Source of the DNA: NCEH01 sp043195095
GTDB lineage: Bacteria; Pseudomonadota; Alphaproteobacteria; Rhizobiales; Xanthobacteraceae
Length of the DNA stretch: 64,000 nucleotides
Strand: one strand, 5' to 3'
Assembly (NCBI RefSeq): GCF_043195095.1
Contig: NZ_JBAFWN010000007.1
Made by a program: the position numbers and the translations under genes. The notes under the pieces are model-generated. The model was not told where the DNA came from. It searched no databases and worked only from the letters and a program-made list of their open reading frames with translations. Positions 1-7,603 of the stretch are shown one piece after another (positions within the stretch are counted from its first letter, which is position 1; every line of letters starts with the position of its first letter).

Positions 1-241
1 CCATGCGGGGCGTGACCGCGCCGAGCAGGGGAGCACCCTCCTTGTCGAAGGCGCCGCGCGCGAGACTCGCGATGAGCTTGGCGTCCTTCGCCGGGCTCAG
101 CGTGACGCTGCGAAGGCCGAGGCCCTCGGCAGCAGCGCGCGCCTTTTCGGCGGCCTCGCCTTCGAACTTTGCGGCCTGGGACGGCGTGGCATTGAAGAGC
201 ACGAGAATGCCGGAGGAAGCGGCCTGAGATTTGACAGTCAT
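1..241 (-). CDS. N-terminal part of an unidentified protein (truncated by window edge)
   Basis: Leftward reading frame that runs off the left edge; about 80 residues are visible, starting MTVKSQAASSGILVLFNATP and rich in Ala, Lys and Glu. The ATG at 241 is chosen because an AGGAAAG ribosome site lies at 250-256 (8 nt spacing) and a near-consensus promoter lies just upstream. There is no signal peptide or membrane segment, and it looks like a soluble alpha/beta protein start. I compared it mentally with the N-terminus of leucyl aminopeptidases (PepA) and did not find a convincing match, so no function is given. That it is a real gene is well supported by promoter, ribosome site and codon use. 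Confidence 0.7.
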   Translation of the reverse strand, partial: MTVKSQAASSGILVLFNATPSQAAKFEGEAAEKARAAAEGLGLRSVTLSPAKDAKLIASLARGAFDKEGAPLLGAVTPRM

Positions 242-283
242 GATGCGATCTTTCCTGAGACTGGCGGCAGTCTCCGCCTCTGC

Positions 284-312
284 ATTGTATCATATTACTG
301 TCTATTTGTCAA
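284..312 (-). promoter_or_regulatory. near-consensus sigma70 promoter
   Basis: On the minus strand TTGACA (312-307) is followed by exactly 17 bases and TACAAT (289-284). Transcription would start near 277 and give a leader of about 35 nt to the ATG at 241. This is the most consensus-like promoter I saw in the window, suggesting strong constitutive expression of the truncated leftward gene. Confidence 0.75.
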
Positions 313-615
313 GAAACTCGTGCTGAGGGGAGGCTTTGGCTTCGATTAGGATCGCGCATCGTGCTTGAGTATTTGCCCCTCAGCGGTTCAAGGCGGCGAT
401 GTATCTGACCTGCCCGCGAGAGCGGCTTTGGGCAGGCATGACGCCCGATACAATCGAGATCGCTGCTCAAGGCCGAGGCGCAGAACGTGTTCATCGACTC
501 GAGATCGTCGCCTCGCGCGCACGCGAGCAGCACGCTCAAAATGTGGGGTGCAATGTGGGGAGAGGTATCGCTCGAGAGAGATAAATCTTTATTTTCAATG
601 ACTTATCGCAATGAT
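313..615. other. gene-free interval between promoter and tRNA-Ser
   Basis: Several short frames cross this stretch but none has a ribosome site or family resemblance. Just beyond the 3' end of the tRNA there is an A/T-richer patch at about 580-615. Nothing resembling an integrase gene or a duplicated tRNA 3' end is visible. Confidence 0.5.
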
Positions 616-705
<90 letters not shown>

Positions 706-1466
706 ACGGCGCGGCCCTAAGGCGCGCGCGGAACCTTATGCACGGGAGCGGACGGGATGGCAGCGGAGCATGTCCATGCTCTCAGCCGTCCCGGGCCCAC
801 TGTCCTGCATGCATCGCCCGGTCGTGCCCGTTGTGACGGACCGAACACAGGCGCCATGCACGGCATACCCGCCGAAGCTGTCGTGAAACATGCGGCGCCG
901 GTTGAAGCGCCACGCTCTGGCAAGGCGGCGGAATATAGCGGCTCGCGCGCCTGAGACAAGCCGGTCGGCGAAACTTTCTGCCCGGCTCAACACAAGTCTT
1001 TGCGCCCCTCCGGCAATCGCCCATGGGCGGCCCTCGAAGCCGCGCGCGAACAAGGGCGGCGACGGCGACAGGCGCAATTTCAGCGTGCGATTTCGGTCAA
1101 AGCGCACCCAGCTATTCGCCCCCGCACCAGTTGCGGCCCGCAACCCGACCGAGACCGCAGCCCCGCGCCCGGAAATCCCCCGCTTCCCGCAATGGATACC
1201 GGCCATCTGGAGGCCGAAGGTCGCGGCAAGAGCCGACTGAAGGATCCCGCGCGACCGGAGGATGGCGTCAATCGCCGGGTGCAGTGCGCGCACGGAACGT
1301 GGCCGCACGATAAAGCGCGCGATCGCGTGGCGCGTACCCGAGGGATCGGCGCGGCACGGCGCGGTGGGCGGTTTTCGCCCCGGCGTGTCATGGGAGCGGC
1401 AAAAACCCTGCGTCCGGCCGAGCCGGCACGTTTTCCTCGCCGCCCTGGTGGGGGTTGCTTGAACCT
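706..1466. other. gene-poor interval of about 760 bp
   Basis: No convincing gene on either strand. Open frames here are GC-driven and Arg/Pro-rich, lack ribosome sites and have no family resemblance. A promoter-like pair sits on the minus strand at 932-960, pointing towards the tRNA. A short frame after it (891 down to 736, 51 codons, starting MFHDSFGGYAVHG) cannot be supported as a gene. Confidence 0.5.
932..960 (-). promoter_or_regulatory. possible promoter reading towards tRNA-Ser
   Basis: Minus strand CTTGTC (960-955), 17 bases, TATATT (937-932). The -10 element stands out in otherwise GC-rich DNA. It lies about 227 bp upstream of the tRNA-Ser 5' end, so it could drive the tRNA with a long leader or a small RNA. 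Confidence 0.35.
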
Positions 1467-2261
1467 CTAGCCCAGAAGCACCATCGCGCCCCGGACGATG
1501 ACATAGATGCCCACCACAGCGACGATCATCGCGAACACCTGGGAAAGCACAGCCTTGCGCGGCGCCAGTGCGCCCGCGAGCCGTCCGCCGAACAGGCCGC
1601 CTAAAATGCCACCGCCGATGAAGAAAGCCACCAGCCGCCAGTCGATGAAGCCGGACAGGGCATAATTCACCGCCGTGGTGACGCCGAAGGCGGTCACTGC
1701 CACCAGCGACGAACCGATGGCGAACAGCAGCGGCATGCGGGTGGCGGCGAGCAGGCCGGGCACCACCAGGAACCCACCGCCGATGCCGAAGAAGCCCGAT
1801 AGCGCCCCGACACCGGAGCCATAGGCCAGAAGGCGCGGCAGCAAGACCGGCGCGGAGGCGGACGTCAGCCGCACGCCGGCATCGTCCGCATCGCCCTTGC
1901 GCCGCATCATGGCGATGGCGATGAACACCATGAGCAGGCCAAACAGCAGCAGCAGCTTCTGCCCATCCATGGCCTTGCCGATGGTGGAGCCGATCGCCGC
2001 CCCGATCACCCCGGCCGCGGCAAACACCATGGCGCAGGGCCATTTCACATGGCCGGCGCGCGCGTGGCCCACGAGATTGGCAAGCGCGCTGATCGCCACC
2101 GCCACAGCGCTGGTGCCGATGGCCACATGGGGCGAGGGCACGCCCACGAGATAGACCAGGAGCGGCACCGCCAGCACCGAGCCGCCCCCGCCGATCAGGC
2201 CGAGCACGAAGCCCACCAACATGCCCGAGCCGCCGGCCAAGGTATCGGTAAGCGTGATCAC
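1467..2261 (-). CDS. TauE/SafE-family sulfite/organosulfur exporter
   Basis: 264-residue integral inner-membrane protein of the TauE/SafE (DUF81) family, with Gly/Ala/Val-rich membrane segments over nearly its whole length. Early segment GMLVGFVLGLIGGGGS carries the glycine-rich motif typical of the first repeat, and GFFGIGGGFLVVPGLL is its counterpart in the second repeat. Family members export sulfite or related anions. The start is GTG at 2261, with GGAG 8 bases upstream. It is the last gene of the leftward sulfide operon (4400 to 1467), separated from the MBL hydrolase by 78 bp. Role inferred from family and context: expelling sulfite or thiosulfate formed when persulfides are oxidised. 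Confidence 0.88.
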   Translation of the reverse strand: MITLTDTLAGGSGMLVGFVLGLIGGGGSVLAVPLLVYLVGVPSPHVAIGTSAVAVAISALANLVGHARAGHVKWPCAMVFAAAGVIGAAIGSTIGKAMDGQKLLLLFGLLMVFIAIAMMRRKGDADDAGVRLTSASAPVLLPRLLAYGSGVGALSGFFGIGGGFLVVPGLLAATRMPLLFAIGSSLVAVTAFGVTTAVNYALSGFIDWRLVAFFIGGGILGGLFGGRLAGALAPRKAVLSQVFAMIVAVVGIYVIVRGAMVLLG

Positions 2262-2339
2262 ACGAAAAACTCCGGCATGACATTCCTTCCGGTCCCACGG
2301 GCATCGCCGCCCGGGCGCGCGTCCTCGGCTCGGATCCTG

Positions 2340-3233
2340 CTAGAGCCCGTTGATGGGCACCTTCAGAAAGCGCTTCCCTGCCGCATCGGGCGGCGGCAGG
2401 TCGCCGGCGCGCATGTTGACCTGGATCGAGGGGATGATCAGGCGGGGCATATCCAGCGTCGCGTCGCGGGCCGTGCGCAGGGCGACGAACTCGGCCTCGG
2501 TGACGCCGTCGCGCACATGGATATTGTGAGCACGCTCCTCGGCCACCGTGGTTTCCCACTGGATCCGCCGGCCGTTCGGGCCGTAATCGTGACACATGAA
2601 CAGGCGGGTCTGCGGCGGCAGCGCCAGCACGCGCTTGATGGAGCGGTAGAGCACGGCGGGATCGCCGCCGGGAAAATCCGCCCGCGCGGTGCCGCCATCG
2701 GGCATGAACAGCGTGTCGCCCACGAAGGCGGCATCGCCGATCACATGGGTCATGCACGCCGGGGTATGGCCGGGCGTATGCATGGCGAAGGCGGTCATGG
2801 TGCCGATCTCATAGGTGTCGCCATCGGCGAACAGGCGATCGAACTGGCTGCCGTCGCGCTGGAACTCCGTGCCTTCGTTGAAGATCTTGCCGAACGTGTC
2901 CTGCACCACGGTGATCTTGTCGCCGATGCCCAGCTTGCCGCCCAGCTGGCCCTGGATGTAAGGCGCGGCCGAGAGATGATCGGCATGGACATGGGTCTCG
3001 ATCAGCCATTCCAGCTGGAGCCCGTGGCTCTTTATGAAGGCGATGATCTCGTCCGCCGAGCGATAGGCGATGCGCCCGGCCGCATAGTCGATGTCCATCA
3101 CGCTGTCGATCACGGCGCAGGCGGGCGAGTGGGGGTCCTTCACCACATAGCTGACAGTATTGGTGGGCGCGTCGAAAAAGGCCGTCACCTCGGGCTTCAC
3201 GGTCAGATCCACGGCATGGGGAATGGGGGACAT
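2340..3233 (-). CDS. blh: MBL-fold persulfide dioxygenase-like hydrolase (Blh/ETHE1 type)
   Basis: 297-residue metallo-beta-lactamase-fold protein. It has the metal-binding HVHADH motif near residue 82, TPGHTPAC near residue 154, GDTLF and a late HDYG, the arrangement of ETHE1-like persulfide dioxygenases and of Blh in the BigR operons of Xylella and Agrobacterium. Such enzymes oxidise glutathione persulfide to sulfite with a single iron. The N-terminal DUF442 domain of longer Blh proteins is missing; only the MBL part is present. GGGAGG precedes the ATG at 3233. It sits between the YeeE-type half transporter and the TauE exporter in one leftward operon controlled, presumably, by the BigR-like repressor at 4452. 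Substrate is inferred, not shown. Confidence 0.88.
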   Translation of the reverse strand: MSPIPHAVDLTVKPEVTAFFDAPTNTVSYVVKDPHSPACAVIDSVMDIDYAAGRIAYRSADEIIAFIKSHGLQLEWLIETHVHADHLSAAPYIQGQLGGKLGIGDKITVVQDTFGKIFNEGTEFQRDGSQFDRLFADGDTYEIGTMTAFAMHTPGHTPACMTHVIGDAAFVGDTLFMPDGGTARADFPGGDPAVLYRSIKRVLALPPQTRLFMCHDYGPNGRRIQWETTVAEERAHNIHVRDGVTEAEFVALRTARDATLDMPRLIIPSIQVNMRAGDLPPPDAAGKRFLKVPINGL

Positions 3234-3257
3234 GGGAACCTCCCTTCGGGTCTAGGT

Positions 3258-3719
3258 TCAGGATTTCTGCGGGGCGGATCCGGCGGGGTGCGCGGGCGGG
3301 CGCGCATCCTGCCGCTGGGCGAGCCAGCGGGCGGCGGCCATGCCCGCGAACATGGCGGGCACGAACACCAGCACACCGGGCGCCGCGAGCGCGAGCGATG
3401 TCAGCGCCGGGCCCGGACATAGGCCGGAGAGGCCCCAGCCGAGCCCGAAGAGCGCCGGGCCAACCAGCAGGCGCGCATCAATGTCACGCCGGGTCGGCAC
3501 CTGGAACTTTGCGGCGAACAGCGGCTTCGGCCAGCCGAGGACCCAGCGATAGCCGGCCGCGGCCACCGCCACCGCCCCGCCCATGACGAAGGCGAGGCTC
3601 GGGTCCCAACTTCCGGCGATGTCGAGGAAGTTCAGCACTTTCGCCGGATTGGCCATGCCGGACACGACCAGGCCGAGGCCGAAGATCACGCCCGCGAGCA
3701 CATTCACGATGACGCCCAT
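3258..3719 (-). CDS. YeeE/YedE-type (DUF6691) membrane protein, half transporter
   Basis: About 153 residues with four or five hydrophobic segments, starting MGVIVNVLAGVIFGLGLVVSG and containing SGMANPAKVLNFLD and the Cys motif GLSGLCPGPAL. These are hallmarks of YeeE/YedE sulfur transporters, which move thiosulfate or related sulfur species through a Cys-lined path. The start at 3719 is chosen because it follows the stop of the upstream half (3721-3723) after one base; an earlier in-frame start would run through that gene. With the neighbouring 3721-4155 gene it forms the two-gene version of YeeE usual in BigR operons. C-terminus is Pro/Ala-rich. Confidence 0.88.
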   Translation of the reverse strand: MGVIVNVLAGVIFGLGLVVSGMANPAKVLNFLDIAGSWDPSLAFVMGGAVAVAAAGYRWVLGWPKPLFAAKFQVPTRRDIDARLLVGPALFGLGWGLSGLCPGPALTSLALAAPGVLVFVPAMFAGMAAARWLAQRQDARPPAHPAGSAPQKS

Positions 3720-3720
3720 C

Positions 3721-4155
3721 TCAGCCCCCCGCCACATGACGCACAACGAACACGGTGAGGCCGGCGACGCCCATGAAGACCAGGGTCGCCACCAGCGAGC
3801 GGGGCGAAAGCCGGGCGATGCCGCAGACGCCGTGGCCGCTGGTGCAGCCGCTGCCCCACACGGAGCCAAAGCCCACCAGCAGTCCGGCGCCGACCATCAG
3901 GGGGAGATTGCCGGACACCGCCTGCACCACCGGCGCGCCGGTGAGCGCGGCCACGAGCAAGGGGGCCGCCACCAGGCCGGCCACGAAGCCGAGCCGGCCC
4001 AGGAACCCGCTCCCCTCATAAGGCGGCAACAGGCGCGCGGCGATGCCGCTGATGCCCGCGATCCGCCCCTGCCCCGCCATCAGCAGAACAGCGGACAGGC
4101 CAATCAACATCCCGCCGAACAGGGAGGCGAGTGGGGTGAAGGGAGTCATGGTCAT
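3721..4155 (-). CDS. YeeE/YedE-family sulfur transporter, first half
   Basis: 144 residues, starting MTMTPFTPLASLFGGMLIG, with about four membrane segments and the motif GFGSVWGSGCTSGHGVCG, which contains the conserved Cys and Gly residues of the YeeE/YedE family. The ATG at 4155 fits the normal N-terminus; a longer frame upstream has no family resemblance. It pairs with the next gene downstream (3258-3719). Together they probably form one inner-membrane transporter for sulfide, thiosulfate or sulfane sulfur; the exact substrate cannot be read from sequence. Confidence 0.88.
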   Translation of the reverse strand: MTMTPFTPLASLFGGMLIGLSAVLLMAGQGRIAGISGIAARLLPPYEGSGFLGRLGFVAGLVAAPLLVAALTGAPVVQAVSGNLPLMVGAGLLVGFGSVWGSGCTSGHGVCGIARLSPRSLVATLVFMGVAGLTVFVVRHVAGG

Positions 4156-4181
4156 GCGCCTCCTTACTTGGTCGCGCAGGT

Positions 4182-4400
4182 CTACTTGGTCGCGCAGGTC
4201 CGGATGCCCAGCAGCGTGTAGGCCGGGCAGAAGCGGAACACGGACGTCAGCAGCAGCACCGCGCCGATCGCGGACAGGATCCAAATCCAGGCCCCCAGGC
4301 CCGCGAGCGCGGTGGCGACCGCCGGCAGAAAGGGCAGCAGAAGCAATATGATGCCGGCGAGCGCCCGCACGGCCCTATCGACGGTTCCCACATTGACCAT
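4182..4400 (-). CDS. DUF2892 small membrane protein
   Basis: 72 residues: MVNVGTVDRAVRALAG, then two hydrophobic segments, and the ending FCPAYTLLGIRTC with two cysteines. This matches DUF2892 (YgaP membrane-tail family), proteins often fused to or beside rhodaneses in sulfide-handling operons. A strong AGGAGG lies 6 bases before the ATG at 4400. First gene of the leftward sulfide operon, directly facing the BigR-like regulator across a 51-bp shared control region. The CPAY cysteine could take part in sulfane sulfur chemistry; that is inference from the family. Confidence 0.88.
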   Translation of the reverse strand: MVNVGTVDRAVRALAGIILLLLPFLPAVATALAGLGAWIWILSAIGAVLLLTSVFRFCPAYTLLGIRTCATK

Positions 4401-4451
4401 GGGGGGCCTCCTGATATAAGTTATTAGTTACGTATATTCGAAGATTCTAAT
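4401..4451. promoter_or_regulatory. divergent promoter/operator of the BigR module
   Basis: The 51-bp gap between the divergent genes is AT-rich in a GC-rich setting. It contains an imperfect inverted repeat with arms ATTAG (4423-4427) and CTAAT (4447-4451), reaching to the regulator's start codon. A weak leftward promoter (TTCGAA, 17 bases, TTATAT) can be read inside it. BigR/SqrR repressors bind AT-rich palindromes in such shared regions, so autorepression and operon repression are likely. Confidence 0.6.
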
Positions 4452-4787
4452 ATGTCAATCCCCTCTTCACCGCCCGCATCCACAAAACTGCCGCTCCCCG
4501 TGCTCGAAGCGCGCGCGGAGGAAGCGGCCGCGCTCCTGTCCTCCATGGCCAATGCCAAGCGCCTGCTTGTGCTGTGCCATCTGGTGGAGGGCGAGCGATC
4601 GGTCGGCGACCTCGCGATGTTGGCCGGGCTCAGCCAATCCGCCCTGTCCCAGCATCTGGGCAAGATGCGGCTGCAAGGTCTGGTCACAACACGGCGCGAG
4701 GCCCAGACGATTTATTACAGCCTCGCGAGCCACGAGGTGCGCGCGGTGCTGGAGACGCTCTACGGGATTTATTGCGCGCCGGCCTGA
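4452..4787 (+). CDS. bigR: BigR/SqrR-like ArsR-family persulfide-sensing repressor
   Basis: 111-residue winged-helix ArsR-family protein. The helix-turn-helix reads DLAMLAGLSQSALSQHLGKM and the wing VTTRREAQTIYYSL. It has only two cysteines, in VLCHL at residue 42 and IYCAP at residue 108. These are the same positions that form the redox switch in Xylella BigR, where sulfane sulfur links them and releases DNA. Divergent from the DUF2892-YeeE-YeeE-MBL-TauE operon. A weak GAAG lies 8 bases before the ATG. Known for the family: repression until hydrogen sulfide or persulfides appear. The operon content agrees with this. Confidence 0.93.
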   Translation: MSIPSSPPASTKLPLPVLEARAEEAAALLSSMANAKRLLVLCHLVEGERSVGDLAMLAGLSQSALSQHLGKMRLQGLVTTRREAQTIYYSLASHEVRAVLETLYGIYCAPA

Positions 4788-4972
4788 GGCCGCATTCCAA
4801 TCGGATTGCGCCGGATCAAGGACGCGCGGTTTCCGACGGCGGATAAAGCCGGCGTCGGCACCCGGGTCCGGGAGGCCGGCGGAATCGTGTGCGACCGATG
4901 CCGGTCGGGAAGGCCGCCCTGGAGCTCCAGGGGGTGCATGGCCCTTGCTGCCATGAGCGGGTTGCAGTATGC

Positions 4973-4996
4973 AATTTTCAGAATTTTCTGAAAATT
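4973..4996. promoter_or_regulatory. perfect 24-bp inverted repeat, probable operator
   Basis: Arms AATTTTCAGAA (4973-4983) and TTCTGAAAATT (4986-4996) are perfect complements around a TT centre. A partial third copy (TTTTCCGAGAAA) follows at 5000-5011. The repeat ends 20 bp before the start of the MarR/GbsR-like gene and is the obvious binding site for it or another regulator of the cyd operon. Confidence 0.75.
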
Positions 4997-5015
4997 CAGT
5001 TTTCCGAGAAATCAA

Positions 5016-5597
5016 ATGAAGCTGCCCGCCATGGTCCAGGCCTTCGTGCTGCATTTCGGCGAAATGGGCAGCCGCTGGGGCATCAACCGCACCGTCGGCC
5101 AGACTTATGCGCTGCTGTTCGTCTCCCCCCGGCCGCTGTGCGCGGACGAGATCGTCGAGGCGCTGGGCATCTCCCGTTCCAACGTGTCCATGAGCCTGCG
5201 CGAACTCCAGGCCTGGAACCTGGTCCTGCTGAAGCACCTGCCCGGCGATCGCAGGGATTTCTTCGTCACGCCCGACGACACCTGGCAGATCCTGCGAACC
5301 CTCGCCGAGGAGCGCAAGAAGCGTGAGGTGGACCCCACCTTGTCGGTGCTGCGCGAACTGCTGATGCAGGAACCCGCCACCGAGGAGGAGCGCCACGCCC
5401 AGGCCCGGCTCGGGGAGATGCACGCCCTCATCGAACAGCTCACCAATTGGTACGAAGATGTGAAGCGGCTCGACACCGCGCGGCTCGCGAGCCTGCTTGC
5501 CATGGGCGCCAAGGTGACCCGGCTGCTGGAAGCGACCGACAAGGTGGTGGCCCTGGGGCGCCCCCGGCGGTCGCGCACGGAAAAGCCGGGAGGATGA
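5016..5597 (+). CDS. GbsR/MarR-family transcriptional regulator of the cyd operon
   Basis: 193 residues with a winged-helix domain near residues 20-90: FGEMGSRWGINRTVGQTYALLF, recognition region LGISRSNVSMSLRELQAW, wing LPGDRRDFF. This is the GbsR-like branch of MarR regulators. The C-terminal half is helical and probably dimerises. It is followed by cydD with a 4-bp ATGA overlap, so the regulator is translated in the same transcript as cydDCABX. A perfect inverted repeat lies just upstream. Likely role: autoregulated control of cytochrome bd expression; the signal is not evident. No paired cysteines stand out as an obvious redox switch. Confidence 0.85.
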   Translation: MKLPAMVQAFVLHFGEMGSRWGINRTVGQTYALLFVSPRPLCADEIVEALGISRSNVSMSLRELQAWNLVLLKHLPGDRRDFFVTPDDTWQILRTLAEERKKREVDPTLSVLRELLMQEPATEEERHAQARLGEMHALIEQLTNWYEDVKRLDTARLASLLAMGAKVTRLLEATDKVVALGRPRRSRTEKPGG

Positions 5598-7603
5598 CCA
5601 TGTACGTCGCCCTGTCTCCCGTCCCGGCCGCCCGCCCCGCCCCGTCCCCGAAAGGACCGCAAGCGCAGGGTCCCGGTGCGCAAGGATCCAATGCGCAAGG
5701 ATCTGGCGCGCAAGGATCGGACGCGCCGCAAGCTGGCGCGCAAGGCCCCGTTGCGCGGGAAGCCGCACGAGATTGCGGCGCGGCGCGGCAGGGTTCCGAG
5801 ACTTCGCAGGGCCCGTCCACGTCCCGCCGCTCCCGCCGCGCCAAGGCGCCCTCTGCTCCGGGAATTCGGCGCGGCAGCCTTCTGCAGACCGCGGCCGCCC
5901 TGGTGTGGCTTCCGCAGGCGGCCGCCCTCGCCTATGCGGTGCAAGCCATCGCCGCCGGCGCGAGCGCAGACCACTTGGACATAATGCCCAGGGATATGGC
6001 GCACGTGAATATGGCGCACGTGACTATGGCGCACGTGACTTGGGCCGCGCTGCTCGTGCTGGTGCTGGGCGTGGCGCGCGCGGGGCTCGAGGCCTGCGGC
6101 TCGCGGCTCGCCTTCCGCGCCGCCCGAGCGGCGCTGTCGCAGATGCGGGCCCGCGCCGCCATGGCCCTGTCCGCCCGCTCGCCGCTGGACAGCACAAAGC
6201 CCGCCTCGGGCGCCGCAGCCAGCGCCATCGCCGAGCAGGCCGAGGCGGTGGTGCCGTATCTTGCGCGCTATACGCCCGCCCGCCAGCGGGCGACCCTCGT
6301 GCCCCTCGCCATCCTCGCCGTCGTGCTGCCCCTGTCCTGGGTGGCCGCTTTGGTGCTGCTGGTGGCGGCGCCCCTCATTCCCCTGTTCATGGCGCTGGTG
6401 GGCTGGCGCGCCAAGGAAGCCAGCGCCGCGCAGATGGTCGAGACCGGAAGCATGAATGCCTTCCTGCTGGATCGGCTGCGCGGCCTTGCCACCATCCGCG
6501 CGCTCGATGCGGTGGACCTCACGGCGCAACGCCTGCTGGCCAATGCCCTTTCGGTGAAGACGCGCACCATGGCGGTGCTGCGCATCGCCTTCCTGTCCTC
6601 GGCGGTGCTGGAGCTGTTCTCCGCCCTCGGGGTCGCCATGGTGGCGGTCTATATCGGCTTTCATTTCCTTGGCCCGCTCGGCTTCGGCGCCTGGGGCGGC
6701 CGGCTCTCCCTGGGCGAGGGCCTGTTCATTCTGCTGCTCGCCCCGGCCTTCTTCCAGCCGCTGCGCGATCTTTCCGCCGTCTGGCACGACCGGGCGGCGG
6801 GCGAGGCCGCGCTGGAAGCGCTCGACCGCCTTTCGCACCAAGGGCTTGCCCTGGCGGACGCGGCCGTCGCGGCCCCGGTGGATCTCCCCACCGACGGTCC
6901 CTGCCCGCCACCCGCGGTGCGGGGCTCGGGCTTGGGGTTCTGCCATGCGGGCGGCGAAGCCCCGGTTCTCGCGGATTTCAGCTTCGCGGTGGCACCGGGC
7001 GAACATGTCGCCCTGGTCGGCGCCAGCGGCGCGGGCAAGTCCACTCTGCTGGCGCTGATCGCCGGCCTCGCCCCGCCGCAGGCCGGCGAGATCGCGATTG
7101 CGGGCGTTCCTCTCGCCGCCGACACGGCTGCGGAGCTGCGTCGCCGTATCGCCTGGATCGGCCAGACGCCTCATTTCTTCGCCGGCTCGCTGCGCGCCAA
7201 CATCGCGCTCGGGCGCACCGGCATCGGCGCCGCCGAGGTGGACCGTGCCCTCGCCTTCGCCGCGCTGGAGCGTGTCGCCAACGATCACGCCGGGCAGATC
7301 GGCGAGGGCGGGTCGGGCCTCTCCGGCGGCGAAGCGCTGCGCCTCGCCCTCGCCCGCGCGGCGGCGAACCCGCATGCGTCCCTGATCCTTGCCGACGAAC
7401 CCACCGCCCATCTCGATGGCGCGACCGCGCGCGACGTCACCGACGGCCTGCTGCGGCTGGCCGAGGGACGCACGCTGTTGGTCGCGACTCACGATCCCGC
7501 GCTAATCGCGCGCATGGATCGCGTCATCGTCTTGGACCGCGCGACCGTCTCGGACCGCGCGATGATCTTGGACCGCGCGATGATCCCGGAGCCACGCCCA
7601 TGA
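5594..7603 (+). CDS. cydD: CydD, ABC exporter subunit for cytochrome bd assembly
   Basis: 669-residue half ABC transporter: six-helix membrane domain (about residues 90-400) followed by an ATPase with Walker A GASGAGKST at 476-484, signature LSGGE at 576-580 and Walker B LILADEP near 598. CydDC exports cysteine/glutathione or haem-linked reductant needed for bd oxidase maturation. Start ATG overlaps the regulator's stop (ATGA). Three repeat-rich insertions are unusual: a Gly-Ala-Gln repeat in the N-terminal tail (about residues 22-56), three copies of a 15-bp unit giving MAHV[NT] at 5996-6040, and three 18-bp units near the C-terminus at 7529-7582. The ATPase core is intact. Confidence 0.93.
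   Translation: MTMYVALSPVPAARPAPSPKGPQAQGPGAQGSNAQGSGAQGSDAPQAGAQGPVAREAARDCGAARQGSETSQGPSTSRRSRRAKAPSAPGIRRGSLLQTAAALVWLPQAAALAYAVQAIAAGASADHLDIMPRDMAHVNMAHVTMAHVTWAALLVLVLGVARAGLEACGSRLAFRAARAALSQMRARAAMALSARSPLDSTKPASGAAASAIAEQAEAVVPYLARYTPARQRATLVPLAILAVVLPLSWVAALVLLVAAPLIPLFMALVGWRAKEASAAQMVETGSMNAFLLDRLRGLATIRALDAVDLTAQRLLANALSVKTRTMAVLRIAFLSSAVLELFSALGVAMVAVYIGFHFLGPLGFGAWGGRLSLGEGLFILLLAPAFFQPLRDLSAVWHDRAAGEAALEALDRLSHQGLALADAAVAAPVDLPTDGPCPPPAVRGSGLGFCHAGGEAPVLADFSFAVAPGEHVALVGASGAGKSTLLALIAGLAPPQAGEIAIAGVPLAADTAAELRRRIAWIGQTPHFFAGSLRANIALGRTGIGAAEVDRALAFAALERVANDHAGQIGEGGSGLSGGEALRLALARAAANPHASLILADEPTAHLDGATARDVTDGLLRLAEGRTLLVATHDPALIARMDRVIVLDRATVSDRAMILDRAMIPEPRP
5996..6040 (+). 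repeat. 3 x 15-bp tandem repeat inside cydD
   Basis: Units ATGGCGCACGTGAAT, then twice ATGGCGCACGTGACT, in frame, coding MAHVN-MAHVT-MAHVT. It lies in the region expected to be the first periplasmic loop of CydD. Copy number is a multiple of three bases, so changes would not shift the frame. Confidence 0.9.
7529..7582 (+). repeat. 3 x 18-bp tandem repeat at the 3' end of cydD
   Basis: Three units of the pattern [GA]TCT[TC]GGACCGCGCGA[CT][CG] encode repeated DRA residues just before the stop. It lengthens the CydD C-terminal tail without touching the ATPase motifs. Confidence 0.85.

Noticed and set aside
870..895. parS-like GTGAAACA near 882
   Set aside because: Only half of the palindrome is present (GTCGTGAAACA); the other arm does not match, unlike the two perfect sites.
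736..2757. Long minus-strand frame of 673 codons
   Set aside because: It runs antisense-out-of-frame through the TauE and MBL genes, is Arg/Ala-rich and has no family resemblance; it is a GC-driven shadow.
5105..7492. Minus-strand frame of 795 codons opposite cydD
   Set aside because: Composition (Arg, Gly, His-rich) and lack of motifs show a shadow of the real cydD frame.
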